Assembly (NCBI RefSeq): GCF_007003975.1
Contig: NZ_VFTC01000012.1
Coordinates: forward strand, 62,001-126,000
DNA length: 64,000 nucleotides
Origin: Mesorhizobium sp. WSM4306
GTDB lineage: Bacteria > Pseudomonadota > Alphaproteobacteria > Rhizobiales > Rhizobiaceae
Direction: 5' to 3'
The notes beneath the pieces are model-generated. The model was not told the origin of the DNA, ran no database searches, and was given only the letters and a program-made list of their open reading frames with translations. Below, one piece after another: positions 55,123 to 64,000 of this stretch. The position numbers and the translations under genes are program-made. Position 1 is the first letter of the stretch; every line of letters starts with the position of its first letter.

Positions 55123-57810
55123 CTAGTCGCTGAACAGTGTCAGCTTCCGAAAGAAAGCATTGGTCGGAAAACCATTGGACGTTCCGGTGAAACGAACGGC
55201 GAGAACGATTGAAAGCGGCATCTTCCGTCGTGTGCGAAGCGCTGCCACCAAGGGGTGACGCACAAGCCTGTCTTCGATGCTCATCCAGCCTGAAAAGGCG
55301 ATCGTTTGCGCGCCGATGTCCTGTTGCCAATCTATGGTTTGATCGGGGCGAGCAAGGGCGAGAGCAAAATCCATCGCCGGCGCAGCGGCATGAGCGACTT
55401 CTACGATTGCTTCCACCTTCCGGAAGAAGGCTGGAAATTGATGGTCAAGCGATGCAGCGACCGCGCCATCCCCATGCGGACGCAAGAACACCCCGCCGCC
55501 ATCCGGTGCGACAAGCAGCAGCGGGAGAGCCGAGACGCGCGGCGTAAGCAACCGTGCGCTCCTCAGTATGTCGTAGTCGAGGATGATCGAACTGCCGCCG
55601 ATGTCAGGACGGTCCGGTGCATTGTGGTATGTGGCGGCGGGGCGTCCAAGCAAGGTCGCAGCCGTATCGGGGCGGCCGATCGACCCAGCAATGCTCGCAA
55701 GCTTCTCTATGGCTGCATCGCTGTTCGGTTCGATGTCGCACAGCCCCAGATATTTTCGATTGCCGGGGACATATTTCAGGTTTTCGCGGGCACTTTCAAT
55801 TTCGGACCGGTGCGTGTTCTGGGCGATGGCCAAATGATGCAGCAGGCGGACGTCATCGGATTGGCTCGACCTGAACGCCTCCAGGACGGGAAGCCGGTTG
55901 TCGTACCAATTCGACGTGCGAAACATTCCATCCGGTTTCGAGCGATACCAGTATAGCGGCTTTGGAATCGTCCTGATCTTGAGACCTGCGAGAGAGGCTC
56001 GCGCAAAGAACTCCCAGTCGTGCATGGCGTAGCCGGGTTTTTCTATCAAGAGCCCGATCTGCGAGAACACAGATCGGCGCATCATCGCGTTCGCGTCACC
56101 GTAGACGTTGTGGATCAGGCCGAGCACGTCGGGACCGCCCAGGGGCAGGTACTGGATCAGCCCGTCGGCGCGATCCTCGGGCACGAAATCCTCGTAGAAG
56201 ATCAGTTGGAACGCAGTGCAGATGTCAGCGCCCGATGTTGCCATCGCACGCACGAAATGATCGACGGCCTCCGCAAACAGCGCGTTGTCATCGTCGACGA
56301 ACAGGATCAGCTCGCCTTGCGAAGCGCGGATGCCGGCGTTCCGCGCCGCGCCGAGATGCTCGTGCGGTCGGCGCAGGATCTTCCATCCGCGCTGACGGAA
56401 GGTCGGTTCCAGCGTGTCCAGCAATCGCCTGGCTTCGTCCAGGTCGCTTCCGTCGTCGACCAGAACCAGCTCCAAGTGATCGTAGGTTTGCGCCTCGATC
56501 GCCGCGATTGCCTGTTTCAGATAGAGCGGCCGGTTGCGATGGGCCATGACAATGGAGACCAGCGGTGACGACCCGACATTTTCGTCGACGCGCCTGCGCT
56601 TGGCCGGCGTTGGCAAATTGCGCGTATCCAGCCACGATTGCCGAGATTGGCGCAGGCTGTCGACAGGCAGCGGGCGAGGCGGGTCATTGAGCGCCGCCGA
56701 AATCGCCTGCGCCAACGCGGCGGCGTCAGGATCGACCAGCCGCGGTTGCCTCGCCTGCGCATTCCAGCTCTCGGCGTTCGCGTCGACATTGGTCGCAACA
56801 AAAGGCAGTCCCGCCTCGATACATGCGGCAACAGTGCCGCCCGTCGATGCAGCGCGGGCGGGTATGACGGCAAGCGCGCCGGTCCGCGCGACGTAGTCGA
56901 GCTTTGCGGCGGGGTTTGCGTGCGCCAACAGGTTGAGCTTGAACGGCCACCGCTCGGCGCGTCTCAGAAGCAGTCCACCGCTGTGCTCGCCCATGATCTT
57001 TCCGAATGGACCGAATGCGGTGACCGTCAGCCCTTCTGGCGCTGTTGGCGCGATGATGTCGAGCGCGTCGCAAAGCAGCGTCAGGCCATCGCGGAAGCGC
57101 CACCCGGCCAAGACGGCAAGTTCTCTGGCGCTTGTCGTCACAACGGACGGCCGCGCTCCGGCTCGACCGAGACGATCCTGCAACGGCAACATCGGCGTCA
57201 CGATCGCCTTCTTCACCTTCCAGCCCTTCGACAACATCCACATTCGCAAGGCGGCCGACGCACAGCTCGTCCTGTTCGCCATCTCGGCGCAGTATTTCTC
57301 CATGTAGGCGACGGCAATCGCCTCGGTGCTGTCCATGAACGCCTTGTCGGCTTCATGTTCCCATTCTTCCGGAGCGTGGGCGACGACCACGATCGGCGGC
57401 GCGGCAAAGGCCGCAGTTTCGACCGCCAGCAGCGTGTAGTAAGGCAACCCGCCCTCAAGCGGCGCGAAGACCAAATCGTGGCCGGACCGTTCGAGATAAT
57501 GCAGCACAGCGGCGGACCGGCTCTCGGGCGTCGCCAGCGAAGGAAGCAACTGATCGGACCTGTCGAGAATTTCCAGACGCACCGAGGCTGCCTCCAGGTC
57601 GCGGTGGCGCGCTGCCTCCTCCCTTAGAGATGCTGCATCCCTGCCGGAAACCCACAGCAGGGTGACGTCGTCGCCATCTTCGGCGAAAAGCCTGGCCAGT
57701 TCGACCATGGCGGCGTCTTCGCCACCCTGACCGATTACACTTGTCACGACGCAGACGCGGCGAGGCTTGCCTTCCTTTGACGGCCTCCGCTCCTTGCCAC
57801 CAACGGCCAT
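55123..57810 (-). CDS. multidomain glycosyltransferase paralogue
   Basis: The 895-residue protein repeats the domain plan of the 50182-53571 gene: GT-B-like N-terminus (VCVVTSVIGQGGEDAAMVEL), a GT2 domain (about 415-660; SIVMAHRNRPLYLKQAI, LFVDDDN, HDWEFFARAS) and the C-terminal domain from about 762 (LPLLLVAPDGGGVFLRP to FFRKLTLFSD). It lacks most of the paralogue's middle region. The ATG at 57810 has AGAGGAAG upstream; an open frame reaches 57867. It likely builds the same or a related glycan. Confidence 0.87.
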   Translation of the reverse strand: MAVGGKERRPSKEGKPRRVCVVTSVIGQGGEDAAMVELARLFAEDGDDVTLLWVSGRDAASLREEAARHRDLEAASVRLEILDRSDQLLPSLATPESRSAAVLHYLERSGHDLVFAPLEGGLPYYTLLAVETAAFAAPPIVVVAHAPEEWEHEADKAFMDSTEAIAVAYMEKYCAEMANRTSCASAALRMWMLSKGWKVKKAIVTPMLPLQDRLGRAGARPSVVTTSARELAVLAGWRFRDGLTLLCDALDIIAPTAPEGLTVTAFGPFGKIMGEHSGGLLLRRAERWPFKLNLLAHANPAAKLDYVARTGALAVIPARAASTGGTVAACIEAGLPFVATNVDANAESWNAQARQPRLVDPDAAALAQAISAALNDPPRPLPVDSLRQSRQSWLDTRNLPTPAKRRRVDENVGSSPLVSIVMAHRNRPLYLKQAIAAIEAQTYDHLELVLVDDGSDLDEARRLLDTLEPTFRQRGWKILRRPHEHLGAARNAGIRASQGELILFVDDDNALFAEAVDHFVRAMATSGADICTAFQLIFYEDFVPEDRADGLIQYLPLGGPDVLGLIHNVYGDANAMMRRSVFSQIGLLIEKPGYAMHDWEFFARASLAGLKIRTIPKPLYWYRSKPDGMFRTSNWYDNRLPVLEAFRSSQSDDVRLLHHLAIAQNTHRSEIESARENLKYVPGNRKYLGLCDIEPNSDAAIEKLASIAGSIGRPDTAATLLGRPAATYHNAPDRPDIGGSSIILDYDILRSARLLTPRVSALPLLLVAPDGGGVFLRPHGDGAVAASLDHQFPAFFRKVEAIVEVAHAAAPAMDFALALARPDQTIDWQQDIGAQTIAFSGWMSIEDRLVRHPLVAALRTRRKMPLSIVLAVRFTGTSNGFPTNAFFRKLTLFSD

Positions 57811-58045
57811 CCGACTTCCTCTGATCCAATTGCGCCGAGTGCGCTCCGCAGCACAGTCGATATGCAATGATGCCCGCGCCGGGTTTACTTTTCAGTGATC
57901 ATCCTTCTGCGCCATTGGTAAACCAAATCGTCAATCAGGTCCTAAAACGGCTGCACAATCAATCAACTGATACAACTTTAGCGACGCGGAATATTCAATC
58001 TTTACGCCTCCCAGCTAGTCATTGACGGCATAGCAGGAGGCGCAA

Positions 58046-58564
58046 ATGAAAACGATAATGAAGTTTCTCGGTGCGCTCGGTTTGATGGGCGCAATGGTCT
58101 CGGCGGGCTCCGCGGGTGAATTGCTGCGACCGCGCATCAGCCTTGGCACGGCCAACGTCAAGACGATCAGTGGCGATCGCGGCGGCTATGTGATCGACTA
58201 TGCCATCCGTGCGCTGAAAATGCGCCGCAGCGGCACCTTTGTGCGGTTCAACGGTTCGTGCGACTCGGCCTGCACGCTTTATCTGTCGATGCCCAAGAGC
58301 AAGGTATGCGTCACGCGGAACGCTTCGTTCGGCTTTCACCTGCCATATGGCGTTTCTGCGCGGGGCAATCAGGTGGCCGCCAATTTCATGATGAAAAACT
58401 ACCCTGGCTGGGTTCGCGGCTGGATCGCCAAGCGTGGCGGGCTGAAGAGTTCCATCGCGACCATGACATACGCGGATGCGAGCCGCTTTCTGCCAACGTG
58501 CCCTTCCGAACAGCGGAGCACGACCGTCGCAAGCCTGAGCCCGACGCGTCTGCGCGGCGGCTGA
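58046..58564 (+). CDS. secreted ClpP/crotonase-like (COG3904-type) protein
   Basis: The 172-residue protein has a signal peptide (MKTIMKFLGALGLMGAMVSA) and a core with NGSCDSACTLYLS, a Ser in the place of the nucleophile of ClpP/SppA-like folds, followed by VCVTRNASFGFHLPYG. Similar secreted proteins are common in rhizobia. Whether it is a peptidase is unknown. The ATG at 58046 follows AGGAGGCGC. It lies alone between polysaccharide genes. Confidence 0.75.
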   Translation: MKTIMKFLGALGLMGAMVSAGSAGELLRPRISLGTANVKTISGDRGGYVIDYAIRALKMRRSGTFVRFNGSCDSACTLYLSMPKSKVCVTRNASFGFHLPYGVSARGNQVAANFMMKNYPGWVRGWIAKRGGLKSSIATMTYADASRFLPTCPSEQRSTTVASLSPTRLRGG

Positions 58565-58837
58565 TTACCAACGCGGTACTGAAACATCACGACGGCGGGC
58601 GCTCGACGGCGCCCGCCGTCGCGATTCATACGGCGGGTGCACAGTTGATTGAATAGCTCACCTGGCCAAAACGGATCGTCGTTCAATCCGTTCGGTTAAC
58701 CAGTTCTCAAGAGACTTGGTTAACCCAAACTTGATTTTGTTGACTCTTTTTTAGCGCAAGTCGATTCTGCGGATGGGGGTTTGAAAGGCTATCGGCCGTG
58801 GTTTGGGCCGAAGCGCAGGCTGGCGGCGGGTAGTTGT

Positions 58838-61327
58838 ATGAGCATCGGCGGCAATACGGGGTCGGCGAGCCGACCTGAGAGCGGCCTTACGGAATCGAAG
58901 GCGGGGAGGGCTTCGTCGAGGGACTTGCGCTTCCGGCGCATGAGCCTGCGGATCATTTGCACGGCCCTGTTGTCCTGGCTGCTTTTGGGTGTCTACCGCA
59001 GCGCAATCGTTGATCCGCAAACCACGTTTCCAGGCCTTATGGGGGCCATCCCCAAGGGATTGGCATCGAGCTACTACGACTTGATTGTCGTTACCTCCCT
59101 GACCGTGGTGACCCTGATCCTGCTGTTCCTGGCAAAGGCCAGCCGTCTCGGCTCATCAATCGTTGTCTTCCTCTTCTATGTTGCTGTCGTGGTCTCTCTG
59201 GGCTGGGGATTTGCCAACATCAATCTCGTCAAGATGCTGGGCGAACCGTTCACGTTCCAGTGGCTGGTCTATGGCGACTTCCTGCAGAATGCCGATGCCA
59301 GGAACGCGATGGGCGACGCGCTCAACATAAAGGACTTCGCGACCCTTTCCGGGTCCGTCATTCTGGTGCTCATCCTTGGCTATGCCGCGGCCAGCCTGTG
59401 CCAGCGGCTGAGCGCCGCTGGCTACGGGGCCTTTCTGGGCGTGCTCGTTGTGTGTGTCGGCGCGGCCATCGCTGGTTCCGGGTACCACGTGCGGGCGGAG
59501 GCGCTGCCGGCGGCCAAGATCGACAATCCGATCCTGTATTTTGTTGAATCGGCAGTGCTCAGTCCAACGCCGGTCGTGCTGGCAATGAATGCCAACGCCA
59601 ATGACCCGGATGTCGCAAGCGTCGGCGAGCGTCCGCCGGAGACGTCCACCTTCAAGGCGCCGACGCCAAACCCGATCAAGAACGTGCTGATTTTCATGAT
59701 GGAGTCGGTGCCATCCAAATACATCGAGACGTATGGCGGCAAGTATCCGATCACACCGAATATCAAGAGTTATGCAAAGGACTCCATACGATTTGACAAC
59801 ATATATGCGCACGCGCCTTCCACGCACTACTCGGTGTTTTCTCTGCTCACCTCCATGTATAACGATATTTCATACTATGGCATGACCACCAGGTATCCAT
59901 ATCTGCCTCTGGACACGATCTCCAACACCCTGTCCAAGAACAATTTCCGCACAGGGTTTTTCTGGAGCGCGGATTCCCGATTCCAACGGGTCGATGAGTT
60001 TCTGCTCAACAAGGGACTGGATGTGATCCAGGACTACCGGGGGCAGAAATGCGGTACCCCGACTTTCAAGCTCAGCTCCGAGCAGTGGAAGAACATGGAC
60101 TACAACAGCGATCTTTGCACGGCGCAGTCGATCATCGACTGGATGAACAAGGACGCGGGAAAACCCTTCTTCGGCATAATGTTCACGGCGATGACCCACT
60201 ATCCCTACATCACCGACAGCCCGATGTTTTCGAAGATGGCGCCTTCCTCCGACGGCAACACGCTGGTCCACTACTCGGATGACCAGAAATTCAATGCTTA
60301 TCTCAACGCCCTGAAGGTCGGCGATACGGCGCTTGGCGAGATCCTTGAATCGCTCAAGCAGTCCGGCAAGCTCGATTCGACGCTCGTGGTCATATTGGGC
60401 GATCATGGCGAGGCGTTCGGGGAGCATGGCGACTACATTCATGCCAGCGCGATCTACGAGGAAAACATCCACATCCCGCTCGTCATGATCAACAAGTATC
60501 TCTTTCATGACGAAGTTGCGCACCCGGTCGGCGGCATCGTCGATATCGCCCCGACGATCTTCGACATACTTGGACTTCCGCTGCCGAAGCAGTGGCAGGG
60601 GCGCAGCCTGTTCAGCGAGCAACGGCCAAACAAGACCTTCTTCTTCAATCCCTGGGCCGGGTTCCTGTTCGGCTATCGCGAGAACGATCGAAAGATCATC
60701 TTCAACGCGACCACCGGCAAGGTGGAGGAATACGACCTCAAGGCCGATTCCGATGAACGAACCAACCTCTTCACGGCCGATACCGGCGACAGAAACGCGC
60801 TGCTGCAGCCCATCGCCGGATGGGTGCAATCGCAGAGGCAGCGCGTAGCCGACCTGGTGGCCGCCGCGGCGAAAGAAACAGGACGTTGCTCCATCACCAG
60901 TCTGGAGGTCGACGCTGCCGGCATTAATCTCCAAGGCGCGCCTCGGGTCGACGTGCTGGTCGACGGAAAGACCGTCGCCGAGATCGACGTCCCGGGAAAG
61001 GAAAGCGTTGCATCGACGCCCGAAGCCGCCGTGGCGGAGCTAATGCAGGCGTCAACCGAGGCCAAGCCGTTCCACATCGATCTCAGCAGCGTGCCGAACC
61101 CGAAGACGATCGAGCTTCGCTATGTCAACGACCTGTGGGGCGGAGAGGGCAAGCCAGGTGATCGCAACCTGTTCATCAAGAGCATCAAGGTGAACGGTCA
61201 GCTGGTGCCAAACACCAGGCTGCATGTCGACGAACAGTCTCACGGCTACACCGACGACAACGGGACAGCCATGTACAGCAACGGCTCGCTATGGGTTAGC
61301 GGCCCCTTCGTCGAGGGATGTGTATAA
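58838..61327 (+). CDS. LtaS/sulfatase-fold transferase with C-terminal CBM60-like domain
   Basis: The 829-residue protein has about four or five N-terminal membrane helices (to about residue 230) and a sulfatase-fold catalytic domain (about 280-620). Key elements are LIFMMESVPS, APSTHYSVFSLLTS (candidate nucleophile), SADSRFQ and VVILGDHGEAFGEHGDY. The final about 130 residues end in NDLWGGEGKPGDRNLFIKS, the calcium-binding signature of CBM60 modules. It probably transfers phosphoglycerol or a similar group to a surface or periplasmic glycan. Starts at 58781 (TTG) and 58940 (ATG) are possible. Confidence 0.83.
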   Translation: MSIGGNTGSASRPESGLTESKAGRASSRDLRFRRMSLRIICTALLSWLLLGVYRSAIVDPQTTFPGLMGAIPKGLASSYYDLIVVTSLTVVTLILLFLAKASRLGSSIVVFLFYVAVVVSLGWGFANINLVKMLGEPFTFQWLVYGDFLQNADARNAMGDALNIKDFATLSGSVILVLILGYAAASLCQRLSAAGYGAFLGVLVVCVGAAIAGSGYHVRAEALPAAKIDNPILYFVESAVLSPTPVVLAMNANANDPDVASVGERPPETSTFKAPTPNPIKNVLIFMMESVPSKYIETYGGKYPITPNIKSYAKDSIRFDNIYAHAPSTHYSVFSLLTSMYNDISYYGMTTRYPYLPLDTISNTLSKNNFRTGFFWSADSRFQRVDEFLLNKGLDVIQDYRGQKCGTPTFKLSSEQWKNMDYNSDLCTAQSIIDWMNKDAGKPFFGIMFTAMTHYPYITDSPMFSKMAPSSDGNTLVHYSDDQKFNAYLNALKVGDTALGEILESLKQSGKLDSTLVVILGDHGEAFGEHGDYIHASAIYEENIHIPLVMINKYLFHDEVAHPVGGIVDIAPTIFDILGLPLPKQWQGRSLFSEQRPNKTFFFNPWAGFLFGYRENDRKIIFNATTGKVEEYDLKADSDERTNLFTADTGDRNALLQPIAGWVQSQRQRVADLVAAAAKETGRCSITSLEVDAAGINLQGAPRVDVLVDGKTVAEIDVPGKESVASTPEAAVAELMQASTEAKPFHIDLSSVPNPKTIELRYVNDLWGGEGKPGDRNLFIKSIKVNGQLVPNTRLHVDEQSHGYTDDNGTAMYSNGSLWVSGPFVEGCV

Positions 61328-61540
61328 CGTGCCGCGCGCCTGACCGTCGTCCTCGATTTGCAGCCCGTGCGTGCCGCGACAGATACTGTCGGCCTCCCGG
61401 TTGACATCTTCGCGCGGCAGTCAATAGCATGCGAAATACTGATGGTTGTGGCGTGGAGCCAATTGTCAGCGCAGGACGGACCGGGCCCGTTCTTGCGGTA
61501 TGCTCGGCTGGTCGACGCCCGCTTGGGAAGCAAACATCGA

Positions 61541-62131
61541 ATGCGATCGCTCGCCATGACGACCCAGACCGGATTGCCATCTGAATCGGCGAGCGGGGCG
61601 AGGCGCCATCGACTTGCCAGGCGTGTCTCCCTGGCGCCCCTCCTGGCCATTTGGTGCCAGATGGCGCTTTGCGGAGCCGCGCACGCAGCTGCTGCTAAAG
61701 ACAGCGGACCTGCGGATGCCGTTACCGTCCCGACTGCTTTCGAACTTCAGCTTGTTTATGCCGACCGCACGTGGATATGGGATAACGGAGCGGCCTATTT
61801 CGGACAGAAGGATCGACCGGTTCGGGCCTGGACCTCCGAGCAGGACACGGCTTCTGTCGGCGAAGGCAGATGGCATCTGAGCAACGATGGCAGGATGTGC
61901 ATGGATCTCATCTGGCGGTCCCAGACCTACGCCGCAGCGCCGATTCGCACGTGTTTCAGCCACCGCATCCGGGGTGGGACCCTCGAGCAGCGCAAGGATC
62001 CGGACGGAGTCTGGTACAGTTTCAGGCACTCTCTGGAAGACCCTTCCGACGAGCAACGGAAATTCGAGGAAGGCGATTCAGAGGGCGCGCAGTTTGACAA
62101 GATCCGTAGCCTGATCGATTCCAAGAGTTGA
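61541..62131 (+). CDS. DUF995-like secreted protein
   Basis: The 196-residue protein has a basic N-terminus and a hydrophobic segment ending HAAAA, consistent with a signal peptide. The mature part shows GEGRWHLSNDGRMCMDLIW and a DPDGVWYSF motif, matching the DUF995 family as remembered. DUF995 genes often lie near rhizobial exopolysaccharide genes. The frame extends to 61358, but the ATG at 61541 with GGGAAG is preferred. Its TGA stop is part of the repeat that follows. Confidence 0.7.
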   Translation: MRSLAMTTQTGLPSESASGARRHRLARRVSLAPLLAIWCQMALCGAAHAAAAKDSGPADAVTVPTAFELQLVYADRTWIWDNGAAYFGQKDRPVRAWTSEQDTASVGEGRWHLSNDGRMCMDLIWRSQTYAAAPIRTCFSHRIRGGTLEQRKDPDGVWYSFRHSLEDPSDEQRKFEEGDSEGAQFDKIRSLIDSKS

Positions 62132-62203
62132 TGCATGCGGCCCAAAGCGTGCATCGATTTTGGGGCACTGCATGCATGAAGACAGGGATAAGCGCGCGTT
62201 GAC
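62128..62203. repeat. rhizobial GATGCATG intergenic element
   Basis: TTGATGCATGCGGCCCAAAG is followed by CATCGATTTTGGGGCACTGC and then ATGCATGAAGACAGGGATAA. The halves are imperfect inverted repeats (GATGCATG and CATGCAT; GCCCAAA and TTTTGGG). It resembles the element at 18843-18891 and overlaps the stop of the DUF995-like gene. Confidence 0.65.
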
Positions 62204-62267
62204 GTGCTTTGGTCTCAGGCTCTGTCGTGAGGACTCCCCACGATTTCCAGGGCCGAGCCGTATCAAA

Positions 62268-62303
62268 GGCTCGCTGAGAAGCCCTCACCCACCTCAGCGA
62301 GCC
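62268..62303 (-). terminator. hairpin downstream of galE
   Basis: GGCTCGCTGAG and CTCAGCGAGCC form a perfect 11-bp stem with a 14-base loop, 30 bases past the galE stop. On the minus strand it is followed by TTTGATAC. It may also end the convergent DUF995-like transcript. Confidence 0.65.
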
Positions 62304-62332
62304 CACGTCCCGACGCACAACAAACGGGACGA

Positions 62333-63412
62333 CTACCAGCTTTGCGAGCTGGTATTGCTTTCCGATGCACCTGACATGTCTGGCGCAGTTGACTGGCGGC
62401 GCTTCGCCGTCGGCATCGGAATTGTGGACGCGGCGGCCTCCAGTCCGAAGAATGGGGCGGCTGTCCTGACGATCGTATCGATGTCGGAAAGTTCCGGCAT
62501 GAAACCCAGATGTTCGCGTGCGCCGGTCGGGTCGGCGTAGAGCTCTGCCGGGTCTCCCGGGCGCCGGGGCCTGAAGACCGCCGGAACCGATTTTGACGTC
62601 ATCCGGGTGACCGCCTGGAGAATCTCCTTGATCGAAACCCCGCGTCCGGTGCCGAGATTGACAGACAGGCTTTCGCCACCCGCCTCAAGATGCATGAGAG
62701 CCCTCAGATGCGCGCGGGCCAGATCGCTGACATGGATGTAGTCGCGCACGCAGGTGCCATCCGACGTGTCGTAGTCCGCGCCGAAAATCTCGATCTCGTC
62801 GATCGTGCCGGATGCGGCCATGAGCACTCGCGGGATTAGGTGCGTTTCCGGCGTGTGCCATTCGCCCAGCTCGCCCTCCGGGTCGGCGCCGCAGGCGTTG
62901 AAATAACGCAGGATCGCATATTTCATTCCGTAGGCGGAGGCATAGTCCCTGATGATCTGCTCGCCCATCAGTTTTGTGCGCCCATAGGGGCTGATTGGAT
63001 TTTGCGCCGAGGTCTCCCGAATGGGCAATGTTTCGGGCACGCCGTAGGTTGCGCAGCTGCTTGAAAAGATGATGTTTTCGATCGAGCTTGCGCGCGCCGC
63101 ATCCAGCACCGCGATGGTGCCCGACACATTGGTCGAATAATATTCCGCGGGCTCATGAACAGACTCGCCGACATAGGCCAGCGCTGCAAAGTGGATTATC
63201 GCCTTCGGCTGATAGGTCCTGATCGCCTGCTGCAGTACTGTCCGGTCCCGGATATTGCCGACGACAAGCGGCCCCCAGGCAACCGATCTCTCGTTGCCGC
63301 GGCTCAGATTGTCGAAAACGACGGGCAGGTAGCCGGCAGCCGACAACAGCTTGCAGGTGTGGCTGCCGATGTAACCGGCCCCACCCGTCACCAGGATTGC
63401 CGGGCGGCTCAT
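62333..63412 (-). CDS. galE: UDP-glucose 4-epimerase
   Basis: The 359-residue enzyme interconverts UDP-glucose and UDP-galactose. It has ILVTGGAGYIGSH, a Ser-Ser-Cys-Ala-Thr-Tyr segment, the catalytic SPYGRTKLMGE and YFNACGADPEG. The last about 40 residues (rich in Ser and Thr) exceed the usual length. It begins at once after the stop of the upstream decarboxylase gene (TAA ATG), so both are coexpressed and supply nucleotide sugars for the glycan locus. Confidence 0.94.
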   Translation of the reverse strand: MSRPAILVTGGAGYIGSHTCKLLSAAGYLPVVFDNLSRGNERSVAWGPLVVGNIRDRTVLQQAIRTYQPKAIIHFAALAYVGESVHEPAEYYSTNVSGTIAVLDAARASSIENIIFSSSCATYGVPETLPIRETSAQNPISPYGRTKLMGEQIIRDYASAYGMKYAILRYFNACGADPEGELGEWHTPETHLIPRVLMAASGTIDEIEIFGADYDTSDGTCVRDYIHVSDLARAHLRALMHLEAGGESLSVNLGTGRGVSIKEILQAVTRMTSKSVPAVFRPRRPGDPAELYADPTGAREHLGFMPELSDIDTIVRTAAPFFGLEAAASTIPMPTAKRRQSTAPDMSGASESNTSSQSW

Positions 63413-64000
63413 TTACATCGCGGCTTCTTTGACAGGCCGGCTCGGGTAGAGCAGGGCGTCAAAATACGCCGTGGTATGCGCGAGCCCCTGGCTCAGGCTG
63501 ATCTTTGGCTCCCAGCCAAGTTTTTCCCGGGCAAAGGAGATGTCCGGCTTGCGCTGTTTGGGATCGTCGACGGGCAGCGGCCGATGCACGATCTTCGACC
63601 GCGAGTTGGTGTATTCGATCACCTGTGTCGCCAGTTCCAGAACGGTGAATTCGGCAGGGTTGCCGAGATTGACCGGGTGCTGCGGTGCGCTCGGTGCGTT
63701 CATCAGCCGGATGAAGCCTTCGATCAGGTCGTCCGCGTAGCAGAATGAACGTGTCTGCTGGCCGCTGCCGTAGACGGTCAGGTCGTCACCGTGCAAGGCT
63801 TGGACGATGAAGTTCGACACGACGCGGCCATCGTCTGGCTGCATGCGGCGGCCATAGGTGTTGAAGATCCGCGCGACGCGGACATCGAGGCCATACGTTC
63901 TCGAATAGTCGAAAAACAGCGTCTCGGCCGAACGCTTGCCCTCGTCATAGCAGGATCGCGGACCATGCGGGTTGACGTTGCCGAAGTAGCCCTCCGGCTG
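63413..64000 (-). CDS. UDP-glucuronate decarboxylase-like SDR, N-terminus outside window
   Basis: The visible 195 C-terminal residues include [20 protein letters not shown], the UXS signature with the catalytic Tyr-x3-Lys, then [20 protein letters not shown] and [17 protein letters not shown] makes UDP-xylose from UDP-glucuronate. The 5' end lies beyond the window. It abuts galE, supporting a shared role in nucleotide-sugar supply. A related SDR sugar dehydratase is the main alternative. Confidence 0.9.
   Translation of the reverse strand, partial: QPEGYFGNVNPHGPRSCYDEGKRSAETLFFDYSRTYGLDVRVARIFNTYGRRMQPDDGRVVSNFIVQALHGDDLTVYGSGQQTRSFCYADDLIEGFIRLMNAPSAPQHPVNLGNPAEFTVLELATQVIEYTNSRSKIVHRPLPVDDPKQRKPDISFAREKLGWEPKISLSQGLAHTTAYFDALLYPSRPVKEAAM

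Overview
The window looks like a chromosomal segment of a Mesorhizobium-like alphaproteobacterium (Hyphomicrobiales, Phyllobacteriaceae). The evidence is high-GC coding sequence and rhizobial gene neighbourhoods: rpsF-rpsR-rplI, dnaB-radA-cvpA-purF, fabD-fabG-acpP-fabF-mltG-yicC-gmk and lptF-lptG-lptD-surA-pdxA-rsmA. The intergenic palindromic repeats also match types I remember from Mesorhizobium. No rRNA, tRNA or CRISPR array was seen. The genus is an inference from gene order and repeats, not from a search.

Layout. 1-9.2 kb is a loose set of accessory and metabolic genes: a truncated Aas-like acyltransferase/acyl-ACP synthetase, a LysR regulator divergent from a tautomerase, an EamA exporter, a SnoaL-like protein, a secreted S10 peptidase, an OsmC protein, a secreted Cys-containing protein and an SDR. 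9.2-19.7 kb, all on the minus strand, holds the ribosome/replication block (rpsF, rpsR, rplI, then cfa, an Rsm22-type methyltransferase, a P-loop kinase, dnaB, radA, cvpA, purF). 20-22 kb has an insertion-sequence remnant next to an LtaS-like phosphoglycerol transferase. 22.4-29.1 kb is the plus-strand fatty-acid, cell-wall and gmk block. 29.1-30 kb is a Fic toxin/antitoxin pair. 30-37.7 kb is the minus-strand LPS-transport and pdxA-rsmA operon. 37.7-40 kb holds pepA and holC.

40.1-47.5 kb contains the most distinctive locus. Six plus-strand genes are packed with 2-bp gaps or 4-bp stop/start overlaps: a FabH-like ketosynthase, an NAD-dependent epimerase/dehydrogenase, an MBL-fold hydrolase, an F390-synthetase-like adenylate-forming enzyme, a GNAT-like transferase and a Rieske oxygenase. 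A convergent ATP-grasp ligase follows. The set looks like a small acyl-derived metabolite pathway with a partial resemblance to OleA/OleD/OleC; I cannot assign a product. Directly after it are two genes that each appear broken by one frameshift, and a TetR regulator with two clear palindromic operators.

50-64 kb looks like a surface-polysaccharide locus: two large paralogous glycosyltransferases that share an unrecognised C-terminal domain, a third family-2-like glycosyltransferase, an LtaS/sulfatase-type enzyme with a CBM60-like C-terminus, a DUF995-like secreted protein, galE and a truncated UDP-glucuronate decarboxylase. These genes could supply UDP-galactose and UDP-xylose and build or decorate a cell-surface glycan.
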